Origin: Hoeflea sp.
Lineage (GTDB): Bacteria; Pseudomonadota; Alphaproteobacteria; Rhizobiales; Rhizobiaceae
Length of the DNA stretch: 64,000 nt
Reading direction: 5' to 3'
Assembly (NCBI GenBank): GCA_019084245.1
Contig: JAHRFE010000015.1
Span: 1-64,000, forward strand
The position numbers and the translations under genes were made by a program. The notes below the pieces were generated by a model. It did no database searches, was not told the origin of the DNA, and saw nothing but the letters and a program-made list of their open reading frames with translations. Positions 29,187 to 37,451 of this stretch are shown in pieces (the first letter of the stretch is position 1; the number at the start of each line of letters is the position of its first letter).

Positions 29187-29521
29187 CTGAGATCGTCACC
29201 CTGATATCCGCGGGCCTGCTGCTGATCGGGTCGGCCTTCACCCTGGTGGCCTCGATCGGTCTGCTGCGGCTGCCGGATGTGTACACGCGCATGCACGCCG
29301 CCTCGAAAGCCGGCACCATGGGCTCCTGCCTCATGCTGATCGCGCTCGCCATTCACTCCGCCGATTTCGGCACCATGTCCCGGGCTCTGGCCGGCGTGGT
29401 CTTCATCCTGCTGACTGCGCCGGTGTCATCGCATCTTCTGGCAAAGGCCGCCTATACCGTCGGTTACAGACTGCATGCGTCATCGGTGCGGGATGAAATG
29501 GCTCCGCAAGACAAACAATAG
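29183..29521 (+). CDS. mrpG: Mrp antiporter subunit G
   Basis: 112 residues, three membrane helices, with the MnhG/PhaG signature ([34 protein letters not shown]). It overlaps mrpF by four bases and closes the operon. No clear terminator follows directly. Confidence 0.94.
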   Translation: MTEIVTLISAGLLLIGSAFTLVASIGLLRLPDVYTRMHAASKAGTMGSCLMLIALAIHSADFGTMSRALAGVVFILLTAPVSSHLLAKAAYTVGYRLHASSVRDEMAPQDKQ

Positions 29522-29885
29522 TGCGTGTCTTGCCCGGATGGATTCATTCGACGAAACCCTATTTGAATTACGTCGAACATCTACAGCGCCTTTGCAGCAT
29601 CCAATTGGATGCACTGCACAGTAGTGAAACATCGAACAAAACACAGCGTTTATGCAACTTAAGAATTAATGCAAGGTGAGGTTGCGCGCCTAAATTATAA
29701 ATCGGTAATAATTTTTGATATGTTTTATTAAGTCATAGGCCATGTCATGAAAATTAGTAGTTGTTTAAGCTTGAAATTCAGGTAAGCCAGACCTTGCGCC
29801 CCGCGGTGCGGAATGTTCGTTATTTTGTAACCATTTCAAACCGCTCAAAAGGCAGTGCGCTTGATTGAAAAGTTAGGACCAGACT
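29522..29885. other. AT-rich intergenic region upstream of mucR
   Basis: 364 bp, far richer in A and T than the rest of the window, especially 29640-29770 (runs such as AAATTATAAATCGGTAATAA). MucR/Ros proteins bind AT-rich DNA and regulate their own genes, so this is the likely promoter with autoregulatory sites. No gene and no mrp terminator recognisable. Confidence 0.5.
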
Positions 29886-30308
29886 ATGACAGAAGCAAAC
29901 AAAGACAATGGCGCCGATCTATTGATCGAACTGACCGCCGAAATTGTCGCAGCCTATGTGAGCAACAATTCTGTTGCCGCCAATGATCTTCCAAACGTGA
30001 TTACCCAGGTGCATTCAGCACTTGGTGGCGCGACAATGCCCCTGGAAGAAGTTGTTGAAAAGCCGAAGCCCGCGGTTTCGGTGCGCCGTTCGATCCAGAA
30101 TGATTATCTGATCTGCCTGGAAGACGGCCAGAAGTTCAAGTCGCTCAAGCGCCACCTGATGACCCATTACGGTCTGACGCCCGAGCAGTACCGTGAAAAA
30201 TGGGAACTGCCGGCCGATTACCCGATGGTTGCTCCGGCCTATGCCGAGGCGCGCTCGCGCCTGGCAAAGGAAATGGGCCTGGGTCAGAAGCGCAAGCGCA
30301 CCAAGTAA
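29886..30308 (+). CDS. mucR: MucR/Ros-family zinc-finger transcriptional regulator
   Basis: 140 residues. The single prokaryotic zinc finger is at ~78-100: C in [14 protein letters not shown], aspartate in the same turn, and two histidines in RHLMTHYG, followed by the conserved [10 protein letters not shown] helix and a basic C-terminus (KRKRTK). The N-terminal ~50 residues oligomerise. MucR is a nucleoid-associated regulator of exopolysaccharide, motility and cell-cycle genes in Hyphomicrobiales. A Shine-Dalgarno-like AGGACC precedes the start. Confidence 0.95.
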   Translation: MTEANKDNGADLLIELTAEIVAAYVSNNSVAANDLPNVITQVHSALGGATMPLEEVVEKPKPAVSVRRSIQNDYLICLEDGQKFKSLKRHLMTHYGLTPEQYREKWELPADYPMVAPAYAEARSRLAKEMGLGQKRKRTK

Positions 30309-30706
30309 GATTGCTGCCGGATTTACCGGCGATCGCACAGGGTCTGGTTGTCAACTCCCGACCCATGCGATCAATCGGAAACCGGCGGGAACAATGCCGA
30401 GAGATCCTGTTCACTCGGACAGAGACGAAACAACCGTGGCTCCGTGCCACGGTTTTTTTGTTTCAGGCGCAGCAACGACCTCAAAAATGCACTTCCGTGA
30501 TGCGCGGTGTGGCCCCGTTGCCGGTCCTGTCGCATGCGCTGCTTCCGACATGTGTGCAAAAAGTGAGGAAAAAATTCCTTGCAAAATCGACCTTTTCGAT
30601 CAAAAACACTGATAAAACAACGATAGGATGCAGCCAATGGCTGGCTGCACGTCCCCGTCATCTGCATATCATGTAAGAAAATATTCCTATAGCGGAGATT
30701 TTCATC
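30309..30706. other. Intergenic region between mucR and the DnaA-domain protein
   Basis: 398 bp. Holds a mucR-side terminator (30434-30459). The 30540-30705 part is AT-rich (AAAAAGTGAGGAAAAAATTC, then AATATTCC) and probably contains the promoter of the gene at 30707. No coding frame is convincing. Confidence 0.45.
30434..30459 (+). terminator. Rho-independent terminator downstream of mucR
   Basis: Stem CCGTGGC / GCCACGG with a five-base loop and an eight-T tract. It lies 125 bp after the mucR stop, leaving a fairly long 3' untranslated region. Confidence 0.85.
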
Positions 30707-31327
30707 ATGGCAGACCGGCACGGACAATTTGGCAATCCAGACCAGCGCAACCCCCAGCAAGGCCGGCGCCAGCCGTGGCCCGGCCCGGAGTCTGGACCAG
30801 CGTTTGGCCCTGAGCTTGGGCGCGGCCTTGGACCCGGACCCTCAGTGGTTCTCAGTGAAAGCATTCTGGCGATCGCCGCCATTGCCGACATGGCGCGGCT
30901 GATCGATCCCCCGGTTTCCGCGCGCCGGCCGGGCAGGGCGGTGCGCCGTGCACGGGCAGCAGCCCGCGGCCTCAAGGGTGCGGGCCGCGACAATCCGGTC
31001 GATGTGTTGCGCTGCCGCATCGTCTGGCGTCTGGTGGCGCAATTGTTCGCCATGGCCTGCGAGCGCGACCTGCCCGAAGGCCCGGCGCGGCGCAGGCCCC
31101 GCTGCCACGTTCGTCAGGTCGCCATGTATCTCTCCCATGTGGTTCTGTCGGTGCCCTACGCCGCTGTTGGCACGGCCTTTGGCCGGGACCGCACCACGGT
31201 GGTGCACGCCTGCGCGGTGGTGGAGGATCGCCGCGATGACAGGGCCTATGACCGGTTTGTCGAGCAGTGCGAGCGCTGCATCGAAGCCGTCTTCGTGCCT
31301 TTCGGGTTCGATCATGCGGAGCTCTGA
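30707..31327 (+). CDS. Free-standing DnaA domain IV-like DNA-binding protein
   Basis: 206 residues. The first ~45 are Pro/Gly/Gln-rich and disordered, the middle is basic (ARRPGRAVRRARAAARG), and residues ~130-180 match the DnaA C-terminal DNA-binding domain: RQVAMYLSHVVLSVPYAAVG and FGRDRTTVVHAC, where the DR/HTTVxHA signature contacts DnaA boxes. There is no AAA+ ATPase domain, so it cannot open origins. It could bind DnaA boxes competitively or control genes. Its 3' end overlaps the DUF6456 gene by 14 bp. Confidence 0.82.
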   Translation: MADRHGQFGNPDQRNPQQGRRQPWPGPESGPAFGPELGRGLGPGPSVVLSESILAIAAIADMARLIDPPVSARRPGRAVRRARAAARGLKGAGRDNPVDVLRCRIVWRLVAQLFAMACERDLPEGPARRRPRCHVRQVAMYLSHVVLSVPYAAVGTAFGRDRTTVVHACAVVEDRRDDRAYDRFVEQCERCIEAVFVPFGFDHAEL

Positions 31328-32153
31328 GGCACGCCATTCCCGCAAGGCGCTGGCGGGGCTCGTGGGTTTTCTGGTGCGCGGCGAGGCCACCGGCCCGCTT
31401 CCTGCCGCCCGGTCCGGCCGAATCACCCTCGAGCGCAGCGATGGCAGCCGGCGGGAGGTGGACGCAAACCTGCTCAAGGCCGCTCTTGCCCGCGGTTTGC
31501 TCACAGACATAGTGTCGCAGGTCGACCAAGCCGCCGGTCCTGCGGGAAGCATGGGGCAGGGTGCAGGAGCGAACCCTGCGTTGCACGCCTATGCGCCGAC
31601 GCCCGAAGGCCGGGCGGCGCTCAAGCGCTGGCTCAGCGATCCCGACAGCGCCTTTCAGGACCAGCACCGGACGCTCCTGTCCAGATCAGACCCGGACCAG
31701 GGCCAGATGATGGTCAATGCGGATGAATCGCCGCTTGCCGCCCTGGCGCGGATCAAGGCCAGGGACGGAACCCTGTTTCTCGATCCCTCCCAGGTCGAGG
31801 CGGGAGAGCGGCTGCGCGCGGACTTCACCCGCGGTCAGATGCAGCCGTCGCTTGGCCAGCGCTGGGAGCCAGTGCGTCTTGGCCGCCAGTCGGGCGTGCC
31901 GGGTGGTGCTGCGGAAATGAGCGAGGCGACGCTGTCCGCGCGGCTGCGGGTCGAGCGCGCGCTGGCCGATGTCGGGCCGGAACTCTCTGGCGTGCTTCTG
32001 GATGTGTGCTGCTTTCTCAAGGGACTGACGGAGGTCGAGCGCGAGCGGCAATGGCCGGCCCGCTCCGCCAAGCTGATGCTGCGCACCGCACTCGCAGCCC
32101 TTGCCCGCCACTACAGCGCGCCGAGACGCAATCATGAGCGCACAAAGCGCTGA
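31314..32153 (+). CDS. DUF6456 domain protein
   Basis: 279 residues. The C-terminal ~135 residues are the DUF6456 domain (ESPLAALARIKARDGTLFLD; AGERLRADFTRGQMQPSLGQ; DVCCFLKGLTEVERERQWPA; KLMLRTALAALARHY), which is predicted helical and likely binds DNA. The N-terminal half is less conserved and contains a winged-helix-like stretch. The ATG overlaps the end of the DnaA-domain gene, so both are made together. Function unknown; the pair is typical of Hyphomicrobiales. Confidence 0.8.
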   Translation: MRSSEARHSRKALAGLVGFLVRGEATGPLPAARSGRITLERSDGSRREVDANLLKAALARGLLTDIVSQVDQAAGPAGSMGQGAGANPALHAYAPTPEGRAALKRWLSDPDSAFQDQHRTLLSRSDPDQGQMMVNADESPLAALARIKARDGTLFLDPSQVEAGERLRADFTRGQMQPSLGQRWEPVRLGRQSGVPGGAAEMSEATLSARLRVERALADVGPELSGVLLDVCCFLKGLTEVERERQWPARSAKLMLRTALAALARHYSAPRRNHERTKR

Positions 32154-32155
32154 AT

Positions 32156-32581
32156 TCAGGCGGCCCGCGCCGCCGCCGCATGCGCCTTGATGCGCAGCAC
32201 CATCGAGCGCAGGCCGTTGGCGCGCTGCGTCGACAGGTGTTCGCCGAGCCCCAGCCGCGACATCAACTCCGCCTCGTCGAGATTTTCCACCGCGGAAGCC
32301 TTCTGTCCCGAGGTTGCGGCCAGCACGATGGCCACCAGGCCGCGCACGATATGGGCATCGGAATCCCCCCGGAAGACCATCACCGGATCGCCCGGGTCTC
32401 CGGCCTCGGTCTCGGCCACCAGCCAGACCTGGCTGGCGCAGCCCTTGACCTTGTTGGCCTCGACCCGCTCGGGCTCCGGCATCTCGGGAAGCGCCTTGCC
32501 GATCTCGATGACATAGCGGTAGCGGTCCTCCCAGTCGTCCAGATATTCGAAGTCGTCGATGATGGTCTGCAGCTTGCTCAT
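32156..32581 (-). CDS. sufE: Cysteine desulfurase sulfur acceptor SufE
   Basis: 141 residues. The sulfur-carrying cysteine is C48 in KVKGCASQVWLVAE. SufE receives persulfide sulfur from SufS and passes it to the SufBCD scaffold for Fe-S cluster assembly. The length and fold (helices around WEDRYRYVIEIGKALPEMP) are standard. It stands alone here, away from a suf operon, convergent with the DUF6456 gene two bases away. Confidence 0.94.
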   Translation of the reverse strand: MSKLQTIIDDFEYLDDWEDRYRYVIEIGKALPEMPEPERVEANKVKGCASQVWLVAETEAGDPGDPVMVFRGDSDAHIVRGLVAIVLAATSGQKASAVENLDEAELMSRLGLGEHLSTQRANGLRSMVLRIKAHAAAARAA

Positions 32582-32693
32582 GCCATGGGTCCTGTGCCTG
32601 ACCTGTCATATAGGCGAAACCGGGAGAGAGTGCACCCCGTCGCGCCGACAAAGGAAAGCCGCCACCGGAATGCGGGCCGGCGCCCGCGCCCAC

Positions 32694-32736
32694 ACAAAGA
32701 AAAACGCCACCGGGAGGAAGGGCAGGTCCCGGTGGC
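32694..32736 (-). terminator. Rho-independent terminator of the DUF5330 gene
   Basis: On the minus strand a stem CCACCGGGA / TCCCGGTGG is followed by GCGTTTTTCTTT, ~120 bp after the DUF5330 stop. Confidence 0.8.
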
Positions 32737-32853
32737 GGCGCATCGCATGCGGCTTGAATTGGCAGTCTGGTGCATCATGTCGTCGGCATTGGATCCTTTT
32801 GATCACCGCGTCCCTGAAGCAAGCGAGCGGTTATGATCGGGCAGGCTCCGGCC

Positions 32854-33177
32854 CTAATTCACGTCCTGCAAAGACCCGGTGACGATTTCGGCGTCATCGC
32901 CGGCGAATTTATCGTCGAGGAACTGATAGGCGATTCGGGCGCCTTCCTTGGCGCGAATGCCCAGTGCCGCGAAGGTCTCGCTACCGGTCTCGCAGACATC
33001 GGGATTGCGCACGCAGATCTGCTTGATGTCCTCGAACGCCGCGACGGCGGCGGCGACGCTCTGGCCGACTTCCAGCGGCGGCGCCTTGTCGAGTGCCTCC
33101 TGCGAGCCGGTGTCGAGAAACGGCAGGGTGATCAGCACAAGCGAGAACCAGAAACTTCCCTTGATCAGAAACCACAT
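32854..33177 (-). CDS. DUF5330 single-pass membrane protein
   Basis: 107 residues. The start MWFLIKGSFWFSLVLITLPF is an uncleaved membrane anchor, followed by a periplasmic domain with two cysteines (IKQICVRNPDVCETG) likely to form a disulphide. This is the DUF5330 pattern found across Hyphomicrobiales; function unknown. The ATG at 33177 directly opens the hydrophobic segment, and longer upstream frames are rejected. Confidence 0.82.
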   Translation of the reverse strand: MWFLIKGSFWFSLVLITLPFLDTGSQEALDKAPPLEVGQSVAAAVAAFEDIKQICVRNPDVCETGSETFAALGIRAKEGARIAYQFLDDKFAGDDAEIVTGSLQDVN

Positions 33178-33622
33178 GAATGAGCCCTTCCTGTTGCCCG
33201 CCGCTTTGGACGGGGTTGCCCGGGTTTTCCCGGACTTGGCGAGGATCATGCTGCAAAAACTTCAAGGCCGATTTGAAGCGGACAGGATGTTTTGAGACAA
33301 ATTTGCCGAAAATTTTAGCGATTGTCCCCAGAGCCCGGTCCGGCCGCCGCAAAGCTCGTGAAACGCAAGGCTCCAGGCCGTTTATAGAGGAGAAACCTCC
33401 GAACATTTCCGGTCGGGACCCGGATTCCCTGCGCCTCACGCGTGCAAGGCGAAGTCCTGTACTTCCCCGGAAAGCCCTCGTTAACCATGTTCCCCAAAGC
33501 CGGCTTTTCATTGCCGCACGCGGTCCGGATCTCCCGGTTTTGAGGCTCGTCAAGGGCCGCGCTTATCCTTTCCTTAAGCCAGCACTGGCAGAGTCCGGCC
33601 AACAACAAAAACTGCGGCGTGT
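33178..33622. other. Divergent intergenic region between DUF5330 and the DivJ-like kinase
   Basis: 445 bp serving divergent genes. A TTAACCAT box at 33481-33488 matches a CtrA-type half-site. No coding frame has convincing composition. Confidence 0.45.
33481..33488 (+). promoter_or_regulatory. Candidate CtrA-binding box (TTAACCAT)
   Basis: An exact match to the TTAACCAT form of the CtrA site, 135 bp upstream of a DivJ-like cell-cycle kinase gene. One eight-base match can occur by chance, but the context is suggestive. Confidence 0.35.
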
Positions 33623-35494
33623 ATGGATTCGGCAGTGACAAAATTGGATGGACTTATCGACAGGGTGAGACTGGCTGGACGGCAGACGGCCGAGTCCTGG
33701 CTTGGGACACCCGTGCAGGACGGCAATTGCCCCGAAGGCAACGAGCCGCGCATCCGCGCCATGACCACCTGCCTCGCCAGCGCCATTCTCACGCCCCTGA
33801 TTGCCGTTCCCGCCCTTCTCACAGCCTTTTCCTGGCCGCAGGCGATTGCCGGCGCGCTGACCGCTGCCGCCATGCCGATCGCCATTGCCGGCGTGCTCGC
33901 CTCCACCGGATCGCCGCAGGTCGCGGGGCGCCTCGCCGTGTTTGCCGCAGCCATCGCGCTCGCAGCACTCGCCGTGGTCAGCGGCGGCCTGGCCTCGCCG
34001 TTCCTGCCGCTTCTGGCGCTGATTCCGCTCGAAGCCGCGATCCAGTCGCGGCGGCTGTCCGGGCTTGCCATCGGCGCACTGGACGCGGTCACCGCGCTTC
34101 TGGGCGTGGCGGCCTTCAGCACCATCCTGCCGGTTCACCCGGCGCCCGAAGGCGCGGTTTTCGCCACCGGACTCAGTTTCGCGCTCTATGCCCTGGTGCG
34201 CGGCCTCACCATCAGCCTCGACGCCGCGCCCGCCCCGCAGGCCGCTCTGCAGGTCGAGCCACAGCCGGTGGCAGGCATGGACATCCTCGACGGCCTGCCG
34301 GGCCTCATCACCCGGCATGATTCACGCGGCGACGTGGTCGCGGTCGCCGGCGCAGACCGGTCCGATTTCGCCCGGCGCATCGGCGAGTTCTCCGGCAAGG
34401 GCTTTGTCAGCCGCATCCATGTCGCCGACCGCATCGCCTTTCTCGATGCACTTGACCGCCTGCGCCGCGGCGAGCCGCGCCAGCAGGTCGAGATCCGCTT
34501 CGACAGCATCGGCGCCTCGTCGCAGTTCGTCCACGCCGCCATTTCGCTGTCCGCCGAGCAGGGGCCGGATGGCCGCTTTGCCGGCGTTCTGGCCCAGACC
34601 CGCGACATTTCCATTGAAGTCGAAGCGCGGTTGCGCGCCCACGCAGCCACCGAGGACGCCGAAACCGCGAATGCCGCCAAGACCCGGTTTCTCGCAGCCG
34701 TCAGCCATGAGCTGCGCACGCCGCTCAATGCCATCATCGGCTTCTCGGACATTCTCGCGCATGAATATTTCGGCGCCTTCAGCAATGACCGCCAGCGCGA
34801 ATATGTCGGCCTCATCCACCAGTCGGGCGAGCATCTGCTGTCGCTGGTCAACACCATGCTCGACATGTCCAAGATCGAATCCGGCCGCTACGAGGTGTTT
34901 GTCGAACCCTTCGCCGTGGGCGAGGTGATCGACAGCTGCGACGCCATGCTGCGGCTGCAGGCGACCACCCGCGGCGTGACGCTGACGCGCAGGCTGGCTC
35001 GCGGCGTCGGCGAAATCACAGCCGACCGCCGCGCCATGCACCAGATCCTGATCAACCTGGTCGGCAATGCCATCAAGTTCACCGAACCCGGCGGCGTCAT
35101 CAATGTCGACGCTTCGATCGCGGACGGCCGCTTCCGGCTCGTTGTCAGCGACACCGGCATCGGCATTCCGGCCGAAAAACTCGCCCGCATTGGCGAGCCC
35201 TTCGTCCAGGCGCAGAACGGCCTTGCCCGGCACTACGAGGGCACGGGGCTGGGCCTGTCGCTGGTCAAGGGCCTGGTCGATCTGCATGGCGGCGCCTTCG
35301 CCATCGACAGCACCGAGGGCGAGGGCACCGTGGTGACCATCGACCTGCCCGCCGACGGCTCGGGCGCCAACCGCCAGGACTGCGAAGCGGATCAGTCCGA
35401 GGCCATCATTTTCCCGCCGGTCCTGCCAAGGCCAGCCAGAAAAGAACTGAACAACAGGAATGAAGCCCATGTCGAGACAGCGCGCAGCGCCTGA
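33623..35494 (+). CDS. Membrane sensor histidine kinase, DivJ/PdhS-like
   Basis: 623 residues. A hydrophobic N-terminal block with about six helices (~45-195) is followed by a PAS-like region (~215-335), a HisKA domain with phospho-histidine H362 (FLAAVSHELRTPLNAIIGFS), and an HATPase domain (NLVGNAIKFTEPGG; SDTGIGIP; GTGLGLSLV). The HisKA sequence is typical of DivJ/PleC/PdhS kinases that phosphorylate DivK and thereby govern CtrA. There is no receiver domain. Downstream genes at 35469 and 36536 follow closely on the same strand. The assignment to DivJ itself is tentative. Confidence 0.85.
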   Translation: MDSAVTKLDGLIDRVRLAGRQTAESWLGTPVQDGNCPEGNEPRIRAMTTCLASAILTPLIAVPALLTAFSWPQAIAGALTAAAMPIAIAGVLASTGSPQVAGRLAVFAAAIALAALAVVSGGLASPFLPLLALIPLEAAIQSRRLSGLAIGALDAVTALLGVAAFSTILPVHPAPEGAVFATGLSFALYALVRGLTISLDAAPAPQAALQVEPQPVAGMDILDGLPGLITRHDSRGDVVAVAGADRSDFARRIGEFSGKGFVSRIHVADRIAFLDALDRLRRGEPRQQVEIRFDSIGASSQFVHAAISLSAEQGPDGRFAGVLAQTRDISIEVEARLRAHAATEDAETANAAKTRFLAAVSHELRTPLNAIIGFSDILAHEYFGAFSNDRQREYVGLIHQSGEHLLSLVNTMLDMSKIESGRYEVFVEPFAVGEVIDSCDAMLRLQATTRGVTLTRRLARGVGEITADRRAMHQILINLVGNAIKFTEPGGVINVDASIADGRFRLVVSDTGIGIPAEKLARIGEPFVQAQNGLARHYEGTGLGLSLVKGLVDLHGGAFAIDSTEGEGTVVTIDLPADGSGANRQDCEADQSEAIIFPPVLPRPARKELNNRNEAHVETARSA

Positions 35495-36497
35495 CCTGTT
35501 TGACGATGAAACCGGGTCCGGCAACGGAGTTCTGGGAATGCTCGGCCAGATCGTGTCCGCGCACCCGTCGCTTGCCGGCGGTTCCGTCGCCTTCAGCGTG
35601 ATCTTCGGCTTCATTGCCGCCAATGCGCTGTTTCATCAGCCGGGCCAGCATCCCGCGCCGATCCTCAAGACCCGCGAGATCGCCAGTCCCGCGGTTCCGG
35701 TGACCCAGGCTCTGCCTGAATCGGCCGCTCCGCTCGAAGAAGCCGTGCCGGCCCGCACCGTCACCACCTACCGCATCGAGCGCAATGACGAGACCCCGAC
35801 CGCCTCGATCCCGGTCCCCAATGAGCCGCAGGTTTCGGCCCCCGTCGAGACCGCGGCCCGTCCCGCGGCCGATCCGGTGCTGACCCGGATCCAGACCATT
35901 CTGAACGAGCAGGGACTTTACACGGGCGCGATCGACGGGTTGATGGGCCCGAAATCCGCGGCCGCGATCCGCGCCTGGGAAAAGACCAACGGCTATGCCG
36001 AGACCGGCGAGGCCACTGCGGCGCTACTCGACATCATGGACGCGCGGCCCTCGATCCGCAGCCTGATCGGGACCTCTGAGAAGGCGCCGGAGCAAACCCG
36101 GGCGCAGGCACCCGAGAAAGCGCCCGCGAAGATCGAGGCGCAGGCGCTGGCCCCCGCACCGGCGCCGCGGACAGCGCCGGTCGATCTGGCGAGCCTCGAG
36201 GATATCCCCGCGCCCGCGCCCAACCCGCGCGCGGCCCCATCCGTGACCGCCGACAGCCGCGCGGGGCAGCCGGTGACGGTGCCTGCGGCCGACATCCCCA
36301 ACGGCCCGAGCGAGCTGGTGCGGCGCATCCAGTCGGGCCTGTCCAACATTGCCTATGCCGACATCGCAGTCGACGGCGTCGCGGGCGCCGAGACCCGCGC
36401 AGCGATCAGCGCGTTTGAGCGCCACTACCGCCTGCCGGTCACCGGCGAGCCCAACGAGATCGTCCTCGACAAGCTGGTCGAGATCGGCGCCTTGTGA
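35469..36497 (+). CDS. Peptidoglycan-binding domain protein with two PG-binding modules
   Basis: 342 residues. One membrane helix near ~35-55 (SVAFSVIFGFIAANALF) anchors it; a long Pro/Ala/Glu-rich linker separates two PG_binding_1 modules (~140-185: LTRIQTILNEQGLYTGAIDG; ~275-340: RIQSGLSNIAYADIAVDGVA). It would bind cell-wall glycan in the periplasm. The ATG at 35469 is 10 bases from an AGGA site, whereas the ATG at 35460 is too close. Overlap with the kinase gene implies co-expression. Confidence 0.85.
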   Translation: MSRQRAAPDLFDDETGSGNGVLGMLGQIVSAHPSLAGGSVAFSVIFGFIAANALFHQPGQHPAPILKTREIASPAVPVTQALPESAAPLEEAVPARTVTTYRIERNDETPTASIPVPNEPQVSAPVETAARPAADPVLTRIQTILNEQGLYTGAIDGLMGPKSAAAIRAWEKTNGYAETGEATAALLDIMDARPSIRSLIGTSEKAPEQTRAQAPEKAPAKIEAQALAPAPAPRTAPVDLASLEDIPAPAPNPRAAPSVTADSRAGQPVTVPAADIPNGPSELVRRIQSGLSNIAYADIAVDGVAGAETRAAISAFERHYRLPVTGEPNEIVLDKLVEIGAL

Positions 36498-36501
36498 TGT
36501 G

Positions 36502-36547
36502 GAAGCCGTGAAACTGAAGCAGTGAGGCTGAAGCCGTGAGACTGAAG
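36502..36547. repeat. Tandem 14-bp repeats spanning the DUF1491 start
   Basis: Units GAAGCCGTGAAACT, GAAGCAGTGAGGCT and GAAGCCGTGAGACT, plus a partial GAAG. Each contains a GTGA; the third supplies the GTG start at 36536. There is no SD-like site other than GAAG itself. Confidence 0.8.
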
Positions 36548-36877
36548 GCTGGCATTTTCGTCGCGGCCCTGACCCGCCGGATCTTCGCCGAGGGCGGCAT
36601 GGCCGCGGTGGAACGCCACGGCGCCGATGATGCCGGCGCCATCTTCATCCGCATCCGCCACCGCGACGGCTCCGGAAGCCTGGCCGCGCCCGCACCCCAG
36701 ACAGCCTTCGACGACGCCCAGCCCGGCACCCGCCTGTTCGAACTCCGCAAATCCCGCGTCCCCGAAGCCGAGATCACCGAGGCGCTGGCCCGCGAGGCCC
36801 GCTTTGATTCCGACATCTGGGTGGTGGAGATCGAGACCGACAGCCCGGAGACCTATCTGGATTTTGTGGAGGGGTAG
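36536..36877 (+). CDS. DUF1491 family protein
   Basis: 113 residues matching DUF1491 (VAALTRRIFAEGGMAAVERH; DAGAIFIRI; RFDSDIWVVEIE). Small, soluble, function unknown, common in Alphaproteobacteria. It begins with GTG inside the third copy of a 14-bp repeat and follows the peptidoglycan-binding gene by 38 bp on the same strand. Confidence 0.85.
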   Translation: MRLKAGIFVAALTRRIFAEGGMAAVERHGADDAGAIFIRIRHRDGSGSLAAPAPQTAFDDAQPGTRLFELRKSRVPEAEITEALAREARFDSDIWVVEIETDSPETYLDFVEG

Positions 36878-36990
36878 GGGACGCGTGGCCGGTTTTCGAT
36901 CGCCCGGGCGATGGCTACAATCTTAACGGTTGCGGTCGGAAAATCTTGTTCTTTTGCGTGCATCATTGAGCCCTGCAACCGGGGCTTCGG

Positions 36991-37272
36991 ATGACGATGG
37001 CGAGATTTGCAACATGGGTTATTGTCTGCTCGGCTGCGGCCTTCGCGGCGCCCGCGACGATCAGGGCCGTCGCCTCGCAGGCCCAATCCGTGCTGAGCGG
37101 GGAGCCATGCCTGATCAAGGGAAACATCAGCATCAACAGCGGCGCGCGCATCTACCATGTACCCGGCCAGCACTTTTACAACCAGACCAAGATACGGCCC
37201 GAATTCGGCGAACGCTGGTTCTGCACCGAAGCCGAAGCCCGCGCCGCGGGCTGGAGGAAGGCGCGGAGGTAG
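36991..37272 (+). CDS. Exported small protein with C-terminal 'sunset'-type domain
   Basis: 93 residues: signal peptide (MTMARFATWVIVCSAAAFAA), then a compact domain with CLIKGNISINSGARIYHVPG and ERWFCTEAEARAAGWRKAR. This cysteine-bracketed motif is found at the end of rhizobial nuclease-like and ExoI-like proteins, here without any catalytic domain. The two cysteines probably form a disulphide. Function unknown. Alone between DUF1491 and the MFS gene. Confidence 0.72.
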   Translation: MTMARFATWVIVCSAAAFAAPATIRAVASQAQSVLSGEPCLIKGNISINSGARIYHVPGQHFYNQTKIRPEFGERWFCTEAEARAAGWRKARR

Positions 37273-37451
37273 GGGGATGAAGGATTGAAGCGGTGACGGG
37301 AGGGGACTGCCAGGTTTCCGAATGACAGTCGCAGAAGCGGATATAGACCGGCGCGGCTTGCGACGTTTTCGGCCCGAAGGAGACGTTCGTGTCTCCGCAG
37401 CGAACGACCGCAAGGAGCCCAGATTGCTCGATGCTGCGCGATGCACAAAGG

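Noticed and set aside
33549-33622. A second CtrA site formed by CTTAAG near 33571
   Set aside because: It lacks the TTAA-N7-TTAA spacing and is only a short palindrome.
37273-37451. A possible transposon end downstream of the MFS gene
   Set aside because: No inverted terminal repeat, transposase fragment or target duplication could be seen.
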